Shown here one piece after another: positions 1 to 6,040 of a stretch of 8,002 bases of DNA. The translations under genes were made by a program, and so were the position numbers. The stretch spans positions 1 to 8,002 of the forward strand of contig CAOJXM010000040.1 of NCBI GenBank assembly GCA_948465625.1. Direction: 5' to 3'. This DNA is from an uncultured Clostridium sp. Its GTDB lineage: Bacteria > Bacillota > Clostridia > TANB77 > CAG-508. How positions within the stretch are numbered: the stretch's first letter is position 1; each line of letters begins with the position of its first letter. Below the pieces are notes generated by a model. The model saw only the letters and a program-made list of their open reading frames with translations. It was not told the origin of the DNA and ran no database searches.

Positions 1-363
1 AATAATCTTTTGATACTCTATTTGTTTTTGCTTTAAAATTTTAATGGCATTCTTAAAATTTTGTGGTGTTGTTGTAGATTGTTCTTCTACGATAATGGCT
101 TCTTCTGGTACTCCACATGCTATTGCAATTTCCTTATAAATCTGTGCCTCTGGTTTTAGAAATAATTTCTTTGTTGTTTTTCCTAAACCACCTGCAAATA
201 AAATCCTTTTTCCATATCCTTCAAAATATAATTTGGCACACTTTTTTGGTATTTCCAAATTAGCACAACCACATCCCATGATTAAATCACTTTTTTCTAA
301 TTTATCATTTATTTTCATATACTCATATAAAATTCTAATGTTTTCTAAAACTTCTTGTTCCAT
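1..363 (-). CDS. YdcF/DUF218-family protein (3' end cut by window)
   Basis: Frame open from an ATG at 361-363 to the window edge, giving the first 121 residues; the C-terminus lies outside. The order of short motifs fits the DUF218 (YdcF/SanA/ElyC) family: a 'SDLIM' strand near residue 25, 'KCAKLYFEG' (about 41-49) where the family has its AA-x-LY-x-x-G helix, 'ILFAGG' (54-59) for the ilvSGG loop, 'PEAQ' (71-74) for the conserved sEA, then 'GVPEEAIIVEEQSTTT' (84-99) for the GvP-x-x-I-x-x-E-x-x-S-x-nT segment. Family members are poorly characterised; some are linked to envelope functions, and no substrate can be given here. No N-terminal membrane segment is visible, so this is probably a cytoplasmic YdcF-like form. 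The start has GGAG 4 nt upstream, a short spacing, and lies 11 nt after the stop of the flavoprotein gene, so it is probably the next gene of the same operon. The fold assignment is fairly secure; the function is unknown. Confidence 0.8.
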   Translation of the reverse strand, partial: MEQEVLENIRILYEYMKINDKLEKSDLIMGCGCANLEIPKKCAKLYFEGYGKRILFAGGLGKTTKKLFLKPEAQIYKEIAIACGVPEEAIIVEEQSTTTPQNFKNAIKILKQKQIEYQKII

Positions 364-374
364 AACACTCCATT

Positions 375-1632
375 CTAATTTAAACCAGCAAGGTAACCTG
401 TTGAATAAGCAATTTGTAAATTAAATCCTCCTGTATAAGCATCTACATCGATAATTTCTCCTGCAAAATACAATCCTTGTACTATTTTTGATTCCATCGT
501 AGAAGAATTAATTTCCTTTATATTAACACCTCCTGCTGTGATGATAGCATCTTCAATTGCTCTAAATTTGGTAATCGTTATTGTAAAGTTTTTTAATAGA
601 TGTACCATGCCTTCTCGTTCTTTTTTTGTTATTTCATTTACTTTTTTATCTGGAGTAATTTTAGATAATTCCACTATGATTGGTATCATTTTTTGTGGTA
701 ATAATTCATCAAGGCTATTCTTAAATTGCTTATTTTTAAATTCTGCAAAATCTTTTTGTACTCGCATATCCAATTTTTCCATTGTTAATGCAGGTTTTAA
801 ATCAATCTTTAAAATAATCTTATTGTTTTTTAACAATTCTTCACATTTTTTTACCCTTAATAAATGAGCAGATGCACTTAATATGGTAGGACCAGAAACA
901 CCAAAATGAGTAAATATCATTTCTCCAAAGTCCTCGTATATTACTTTTTTATTTTCTTGATTAAGTAATTGGATTCCCACATTTTTAAGGCTTAAGCCTT
1001 GCATGTTTTGAACTAATTTTCTTTCTAGCACTTCTAACGGAACTAACGAAGGCTTTAATGGTATAATGGTATGTCCTAATTTTTTTGCAATTTCATATCC
1101 GTCTCCTGTTGAACCAGTATTGGGATAGCTCTTTGCCCCTGTTGCTAAAATTACTTTGTCTGCTTGAACTTTTTTATTTATGCCATGTTCTTCATACTCT
1201 ACTTGTGTTACTTTACTATTTTGTGTTTTAATTTCTTTTACTCTACAATTTGTTTTAATTTTTACCCCTAATTCTTTTAGCTCTTTTAATAACGCTTCTA
1301 AAACAGAAATGGATTGATTCGAAACAGGAAAGATTCGATTTCCTCTTTCTTGTTTTACTTCTACTCCATGTTTTTTTAAGAGTTGTATAATATCTTGATT
1401 GGTATAATTGCTAAAGGCACTGTATAAAAATCTTCCATTTCCTGGAATGTTAGCGATAAATTCATCCATCGCTAAACTACTGGTAATGTTGCATCTGCCT
1501 TTTCCTGTTATTAATAATTTTCTTCCACAAGAATTCATCTTTTCTAAAATCACAACTTCATTTCTCTGCTGTGCTGCACAAATGGCTGCCAACATTCCTG
1601 CTGGTCCTCCGCCCTACTACAATTACCTTCAT
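375..1632 (-). CDS. HI0933/YhiN-family FAD-dependent oxidoreductase, with an apparent 1-nt frameshift near its start
   Basis: Flavoprotein of the HI0933/YhiN (BaiN-like) NAD(P)/FAD-dependent oxidoreductase family; the substrate is unknown for most members. Numbered from the restored start: glycine-rich loop GGGPAG at 7-12, acidic end of strand 2 at 'ILEK' (E30), 'GRKLLITGKGRCN' at 36-48 (family hallmark), 'ATGAKSYPNTGSTGDG' from 163, and a C-terminal 'GLYFAGE' (386-392) followed by 'DVDAYTGGFNLQIAYSTG', the second FAD contact region. I chose the ATG at 1630-1632 because it has AAGGA 6 nt upstream, lies 11 nt after the preceding stop, and encodes MKVIVV, the expected first beta strand. From there the frame breaks: one extra base near 1611-1614 shifts into the -25-codon stop at 1558-1560. 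Without that base the product would be 418 aa, normal for the family. The uninterrupted frame (375-1595, 406 aa) begins after the glycine loop and would not bind FAD normally. The rest of the gene shows no decay, so sequence error or a very recent mutation is likely. Confidence 0.85.
1611..1614 (-). other. Frameshift site: extra base in the GGGPAG codons
   Basis: Read on the minus strand, the gene start gives codons for M-K-V-I-V-V, then GTAGGGCGGAGGACC. Kept in frame, this becomes G-R-R-T-S-R and stops 15 codons later. Dropping one base of the GGGC run gives G-G-G-P-A-G-M and joins exactly the long downstream frame. The total from ATG to stop is 1258 nt, a multiple of three plus one, as expected for a single inserted base. 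Confidence 0.85.
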
Positions 1633-1638
1633 TTTACT

Positions 1639-1643
1639 TCCTT
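1639..1643 (-). promoter_or_regulatory. Ribosome binding site fixing the flavoprotein start at 1632
   Basis: AAGGA on the minus strand, 6 nt before the ATG at 1630-1632. It overlaps the end of the preceding gene's reading region and argues that translation starts at 1632, upstream of the frameshift, and not at the internal ATG at 1595. Confidence 0.75.
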
Positions 1644-2891
1644 CTAACTTTTTATATTATTAATTGCTTTTATTATTCCTAATTTTCCATATTCATAAGT
1701 TAATCCACCTTGCAGAAATGCCACATATGGTGGTCTAATTGGTGCATCACACGATAGTTCAATGGAAGAACCTTGTGTAAAAGCTCCTGCTGCCATAATT
1801 ACTGAATCAGTATAACCTGGCATGTCCCATGGCTCTGGTATTGAATGAGAATCTACTGGAGAACCCATTTGGATTCCTTGGCAAAATTTGATTAAATCTT
1901 GTTGATTTCCAAATTGTATGGTTTGTACAATATCTGCTCTTTTATCATGATAACTTGGCTCTACTTGATATCCTAATTCTTCTAACATCTTACTCGCTAA
2001 AACTGCTGTTTTTAAACTACTTGCCACTACACTTGGTGCTAGAAACAATCCTTGTAAAATCAACTTATTCATTCCTAACGTTGGTCCTACCTCTTTTCCT
2101 TGTCCTGGTGAAGTTAACCTTTGTGCTGCTAATTCAATCAAATCAGCTCGTCCTGCTAGATAAGCTCCATTTGGTGCAATTCCCCCTCCTAGGTTTTTTA
2201 TTAAAGAACCCACTATTATATCTGCTCCCACTTCTGTTGGCTCTTTTTTTCCAACAAATTCGCAATAACAATTATCAATCATAATAATAACATCTTGATT
2301 GATTTGTTTGATTGCTTTTATGATTTCTTCTACTTGTTCTATGGTAATACTTTTTCTTAAAGAATATCCTCTAGAACGTTGAATTTCAATTAATTTAACA
2401 TTTCCTTTTGCTACTCTTTCTTTTATTTTTTCTACATCAAATTGATTCTCTATTAAATCAATTTGTTCATATTTTACTCCAAAACTTTTTAAGGAACTAG
2501 GATTTTCTTTTATTCCTATAACAGAATCTAAAGTATCATATGGTTTTCCACAAATACTTAACAAAGTATCTCCTGGTCGTAAAAAAGCAAATAATGCTAC
2601 AGTAAGTGCATGGGTTCCTGATATAAATTGTCCACGTACTAAACTATCTTCTGCTCCTAATACTTGTGCAAATACTTTTTCTATGGTATCTCTGCCTACA
2701 TCTCCATATCCATATCCTGTTGTACTTCCAAAATGCATATCTGAAATATTGTTGTCTTGAAATGCTTTTAACACTTTTAAACTATTGTATTCACAAACCT
2801 CTTCTATTTCTTTATATACCTCTTGTACTTCTTTTTCTGCTTTTTTGCTTAATTGTATCATTTCTTCTTTGATTCCCCATTTACAATCCAT
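1644..2891 (-). CDS. Methionine gamma-lyase / aluminium-resistance family PLP protein
   Basis: A 415-aa fold-type I PLP enzyme of the 'aluminium resistance protein' family (cystathionine/methionine gamma-lyase-like). Visible landmarks: 'GYGYGDVGRD' (59-68), the 'FISGTHALTVALFAFLRPGD' block (89-108), with the GTHA turn expected to hold the PLP phosphate, 'MIDNCYCEF' (204-212) with Asp206 for the pyridine nitrogen, and 'GSLIKNLGGG' (228-237) with Lys232 as the probable Schiff-base lysine. The conserved C-terminal 'SIELSCDAPIRPPYVAFLQGGLTYEYGK' region begins near 376. Length is normal for the family. The physiological reaction is not well established: sulfur amino-acid C-S lyase activity is inferred from homology, and the aluminium-resistance name is historical. 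The start is placed at 2891 because GGAG lies 6 nt upstream; the in-frame ATG at 2903 has no good site. The gene overlaps the WG-repeat gene by 11 nt, suggesting translational coupling. It is cytoplasmic, with no signal or membrane segment. Confidence 0.92.
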   Translation of the reverse strand: MDCKWGIKEEMIQLSKKAEKEVQEVYKEIEEVCEYNSLKVLKAFQDNNISDMHFGSTTGYGYGDVGRDTIEKVFAQVLGAEDSLVRGQFISGTHALTVALFAFLRPGDTLLSICGKPYDTLDSVIGIKENPSSLKSFGVKYEQIDLIENQFDVEKIKERVAKGNVKLIEIQRSRGYSLRKSITIEQVEEIIKAIKQINQDVIIMIDNCYCEFVGKKEPTEVGADIIVGSLIKNLGGGIAPNGAYLAGRADLIELAAQRLTSPGQGKEVGPTLGMNKLILQGLFLAPSVVASSLKTAVLASKMLEELGYQVEPSYHDKRADIVQTIQFGNQQDLIKFCQGIQMGSPVDSHSIPEPWDMPGYTDSVIMAAGAFTQGSSIELSCDAPIRPPYVAFLQGGLTYEYGKLGIIKAINNIKS

Positions 2892-4635
2892 TTTCTTCTC
2901 CATTCTGGCTATTTACTTCTTCACTGCAATAGCTTTCTCCATATCCATAATATACTTTGTAGTATTTTCCTACAAATTCTGGTGGTGTATTACTTTGCCA
3001 TTCATATTTTGGTGTTTGCACTTCTTTTCCTTTGGCATCGATTACTCCCCATTTTCCCTCTTTTTTTACTCCTGCAAATCCATATTCATTTACTTGTGTT
3101 ACTTGGTCATATTGAAATTCTACTACTGTTTTTCCTTGTTTATCTACAAAACCCCATTTTCCATTTTGTTGTTTGGCAAATATCGTATTGTTTCTTAATG
3201 CAGTTACATCAGAAACCTTGCTTCCATTTAAATCAAAATATTGAAATTCTTCTGTTGTTACTTGTAGATACCCATTTTTCTCTTCTATTCTTGGATTTTT
3301 TACACTTGCTACCTTTTTCATATCTTTTGCATATAATTCGGTTACACTTTGCTCTAATATTTTTGCTTCTACTAGATTGCTACCTTCTATTTTTTGCACC
3401 ACATCATAAATAAATTCTACAACTGTTGCACCTTGTGCATTAATAATTCCTATTTTACCATCTTCTTTTACTGCTATAAAAAAGTCATCTTGTAAATATT
3501 CTACATAGGTATATTGATTGTCTACTAAAATATCTTTGTTACTTTTTCGAATTCCATATCTTCCACTTTTATCTACTGTTATTTGATAATCTTGGTTGGA
3601 AGTTGGCTGAATTTCATTATAAACAACATCTTCTATTTTATTCCCGTTGCCATCAAAAAGTTGTGTTTCTTCGTTTTTGGTTGCTTGTATATAGAGACCT
3701 GCTATGGTTATGTTTTCATACTCTGCTGGTATAATCTTCTTTCCTTCTAAATTATACACTCCAAATTTTCCATTTCTTTCTACTGTAAAAGTTTTATTTT
3801 TTGCATTATATTCTATATCTTGATATTTATATGCTATCATTTCTTTTCCATTTTTTAATATACCAACTTGTCCATTCTTTACCACTGCTAAATATACATT
3901 CTTGGTATCTTCTATTTGCAACATTCGAATAACACTTGCATATTCTGGCTTTAAGATTTGTTTTTTCTTATGGTCAATATAGCCATAACGATACCCTTCT
4001 TGTGTTGTTACACTTACAATATAGCCAGATAAAGCATATTTATCGCTTTCTGAATAAAAGCCGTCTCCTATAATGCTATCATATTGGTTACTAATGACCA
4101 TTTTTCCTTTATTATTAAGCACTCCACTTTTTCCATCTTTTTTTACTAGAAATTCCCCTTCTTTATGTGCTAAACTATTTATTTCTTCATAAATTGGTTC
4201 TGTTACTTTTTTTCCTTCTAAAGTAATTAATCCATATTTGCCTTCTTGTTTGTATTTTAATACACTTTTTTCATATGGCATATTGCTTAGCGTTCCATTT
4301 AATTCAATGGCTTGTAAGCCTTCATATTGTGTGAAAATTTCTTCTGCTTTTTCATTTAAAGCAATCACGGTTTCTCCATTGTAGCAAATAAAAACTGCTT
4401 TTTCTGGGTTTGGAATAATAATATCATCATATACTGGTTCAATTAAAATTTCTCCTTTTGTATTAATAATTCCTGTCTTTTCTTCTTTTACTAGCTTATA
4501 ATATTGATATTGTGCTACTTCTTCTACCCAATATTTTTTATTATTTTGCCCTATCATAAATAGGCTTACTCCTGCTATTACTGCTATGATTACTACTACT
4601 GCAATTACTATTTTTACTACATTCGAAATTTTCAT
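2881..4635 (-). CDS. Membrane-anchored WG-repeat protein
   Basis: 584 aa. Residues about 7-28 form one strongly hydrophobic segment after a Lys-containing N-terminus, so it is probably a type II anchor or uncleaved signal with the rest outside the cell. The exterior is built of WG (KWG-type) repeats of the form G-hydrophobic-hydrophobic-[ND]-x-x-G-[KE]-x-h-h-x-x-x-Y-[DE]. Clear copies start at about 55, 135, 171, 218, 258, 292, 361, 396, 494 and 530; weaker, diverged copies lie near 326, 434 and 465. The last two have the canonical 'KWGFVDKQGK' and 'KWGVIDAKGK'. After the last repeat is a Tyr-rich tail ('YYKVYYGYGESYC') and a polar end. WG repeats are thought to form beta-propeller or solenoid surfaces for binding; no enzymatic motif is visible and the ligand cannot be inferred. 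The start has GAGGG about 8 nt upstream. It lies 23 nt after the CNNM/CorC gene and overlaps the next gene by 11 nt. Confidence 0.9.
   Translation of the reverse strand: MKISNVVKIVIAVVVIIAVIAGVSLFMIGQNNKKYWVEEVAQYQYYKLVKEEKTGIINTKGEILIEPVYDDIIIPNPEKAVFICYNGETVIALNEKAEEIFTQYEGLQAIELNGTLSNMPYEKSVLKYKQEGKYGLITLEGKKVTEPIYEEINSLAHKEGEFLVKKDGKSGVLNNKGKMVISNQYDSIIGDGFYSESDKYALSGYIVSVTTQEGYRYGYIDHKKKQILKPEYASVIRMLQIEDTKNVYLAVVKNGQVGILKNGKEMIAYKYQDIEYNAKNKTFTVERNGKFGVYNLEGKKIIPAEYENITIAGLYIQATKNEETQLFDGNGNKIEDVVYNEIQPTSNQDYQITVDKSGRYGIRKSNKDILVDNQYTYVEYLQDDFFIAVKEDGKIGIINAQGATVVEFIYDVVQKIEGSNLVEAKILEQSVTELYAKDMKKVASVKNPRIEEKNGYLQVTTEEFQYFDLNGSKVSDVTALRNNTIFAKQQNGKWGFVDKQGKTVVEFQYDQVTQVNEYGFAGVKKEGKWGVIDAKGKEVQTPKYEWQSNTPPEFVGKYYKVYYGYGESYCSEEVNSQNGEENGL
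2898..2901 (-). promoter_or_regulatory. Ribosome binding site deciding the start of the PLP enzyme
   Basis: GGAG on the minus strand, 6 nt before the ATG at 2889-2891 and inside the last codons of the upstream WG-repeat gene. The alternative ATG at 2901-2903 would place this site inside its own coding sequence and has no purine-rich site of its own. Confidence 0.65.
2941..4473 (-). repeat. Tandem WG repeats within the membrane-anchored protein
   Basis: Degenerate protein-level repeats, about 10 clear and 3 diverged, spaced about 35-40 residues apart. The sequence shows them as recurring G-h-h-[ND]-x-x-G-K motifs followed by a Y-[DE] pair some 10 residues later. They are too diverged to be an exact DNA repeat, so old duplication and not recent expansion is likely. 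Confidence 0.75.
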
Positions 4636-4658
4636 ACTTTTTACCCTCTTTCGCTTTT

Positions 4659-5969
4659 TTAAGCATCTTCTACTATTTCTTGATTATTCTTACATGCTTT
4701 TACTTTTATAATTCTCTTTTCTTCATATTCTTCAATTTTATAGGTTACATCTCTTGTTTCTATTATTGGCTTTTCCTCATCATCTGGAATTCTTCCTAAT
4801 TCATCTAATAAATAACCAGATAATGTATCATAATCCCCTTCTGGTATTTCTACTTTTAGTATCTTTTTTAATTCGTAAATACTAACACTTCCATTGATTA
4901 AATAGGTATTATCGTCTATTTTTTCAAATTCTTCTTCTACTTCATCGTATTCATCAAAGATGTTGCCTACTAATTCTTCTAATATATCTTCTACAGTTAC
5001 TAATCCTGCTGTTCCACCATATTCGTCTAATACAATGGCCAATTGTTTTTTGTTTTTTTGAAATTCTTTTAATTGTTCATTAATTGGTTTTGTTTCTGGT
5101 ACAAAGTAAGCTGGTCTCATAATACTTTTTATTTTTACTATCTTTTTGCTGTTTACATATTTTAAGGCATCTTTTAAATAAAGGATTCCTCTAATTTGAT
5201 CTATGGTTTCTTCATAAACTGGTATTCTACTATATTTGTATTCTTCTAGTTCTTCTATAAACTCTTGAATGGTGGTTCCTACTTCAATTCCAAAAATGTT
5301 TTTTCGATGTGTCATTACTTCTGAAACGGTAATATCATTAAACTCAAATACATTATTGATTAGTTCTTTTTCTTCTTCCTCAATAGCACCTTTTTCTTCT
5401 CCTACATCTACCATCATTTTAATTTCTTCTTCTGTTACTACTTCTTCGTCCTTTTCAGATACTCCAAATAACTTAGATACTAAATTGGTAGAAGCAGTAA
5501 GTAGTTTTACAAATGGTAGTGTACAAATATAGATAACTCTTATAATCCCAATGGTGGAAAATGCTATTTTTTCATAATTTTTCATGGCTAATCTTTTGGG
5601 AACTAATTCTCCAAACACTAAAGTAAAATAAGATAATATGATTGTAATGATTACAATGGAAATGGCTTGCCAGGTTTGAAGCGATAATACTGGTAGTAAT
5701 TCGTTTAAAATTGGCGATAATTTACTAGCAAAAGTTTCTGATGCAAATGCACTTGATAAAAATCCTGCTAAGGTAATTCCAATTTGAATGGTTGCTAAAA
5801 ATCTACTTGGATTTTCTAACATTTTTTTCATTTGCTTTGCCTTTTTATTTCCTTCTTTTGCCTGTTTATTGACTTTCGAATCATTCAAAGAGATAAATGC
5901 AATTTCTGCTGAAGCAAAGAAGGCATTTAAAAATATTAATATTACTAACACCATTATTTGTAAAAGCAT
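4659..5969 (-). CDS. Hemolysin/CorC-type CNNM-CBS transporter family protein
   Basis: 436-aa integral membrane protein with the standard CNNM (DUF21) / CBS pair / CorC_HlyC order. The N-terminal part (about 1-165) has several hydrophobic segments, small-residue helices ('FFASAEIAFISL', 17-28; 'QIGITLAGFLSSAFAS', 62-77) and the family signature 'GELVPKRLA' (120-128). An acidic linker 'EEEIKMMVDVGEEKGAIEEEE' follows. The CBS pair covers about 215-335, including 'VMTHR', 'SRIPVYEE' and 'LDEYGGTAGLVTVEDILEELVG' (from 314). The C-terminal transporter-associated domain starts near 350 ('YLINGSVSIYELKKIL') and ends in a charged tail. Characterised relatives are divalent-cation (Mg/Co) transporters or efflux factors; the 'hemolysin' name is historical and does not imply toxicity. 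The start has AAAGGAA about 8 nt upstream, and the Met at residue 6 is a weaker alternative. It is the first gene after a consensus promoter, so expression is probably substantial and shared with the genes downstream. Confidence 0.93.
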   Translation of the reverse strand: MLLQIMVLVILIFLNAFFASAEIAFISLNDSKVNKQAKEGNKKAKQMKKMLENPSRFLATIQIGITLAGFLSSAFASETFASKLSPILNELLPVLSLQTWQAISIVIITIILSYFTLVFGELVPKRLAMKNYEKIAFSTIGIIRVIYICTLPFVKLLTASTNLVSKLFGVSEKDEEVVTEEEIKMMVDVGEEKGAIEEEEKELINNVFEFNDITVSEVMTHRKNIFGIEVGTTIQEFIEELEEYKYSRIPVYEETIDQIRGILYLKDALKYVNSKKIVKIKSIMRPAYFVPETKPINEQLKEFQKNKKQLAIVLDEYGGTAGLVTVEDILEELVGNIFDEYDEVEEEFEKIDDNTYLINGSVSIYELKKILKVEIPEGDYDTLSGYLLDELGRIPDDEEKPIIETRDVTYKIEEYEEKRIIKVKACKNNQEIVEDA

Positions 5970-6008
5970 CTTTTTATTCCTTTCCTTTTCGTGTCCTATT
6001 TACAAATT

Positions 6009-6037
6009 ATTATATATTTTATCTTCTATTCTGTCAA
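6009..6037 (-). promoter_or_regulatory. Consensus SigA promoter for the five-gene operon
   Basis: On the minus strand, TTGACA at 6032-6037 and TATAAT at 6009-6014 are separated by exactly 17 nt, a perfect match to the housekeeping promoter. The predicted start of transcription is near 6002, giving a leader of about 30 nt that holds the AAAGGAA ribosome site and ends at the ATG at 5969. The -35 box lies only 3 nt past the stop of the upstream surface-protein gene. Confidence 0.85.
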
Positions 6038-6040
6038 TTG

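Noticed and set aside
1558..1632. Programmed +1 frameshifting in the flavoprotein
   Set aside because: No slippery stop-codon arrangement like that of prfB is seen, and no stimulatory SD-like or hairpin element stands out. Sequence error or mutation is simpler.
2853..3413. Long plus-strand open frame rich in Leu, Phe and Tyr
   Set aside because: It is antisense to the WG-repeat gene. Its hydrophobic bias is the expected by-product of an AT-rich coding strand, and it has no ribosome site or recognisable motif. The other plus-strand frames are rejected for the same reason.
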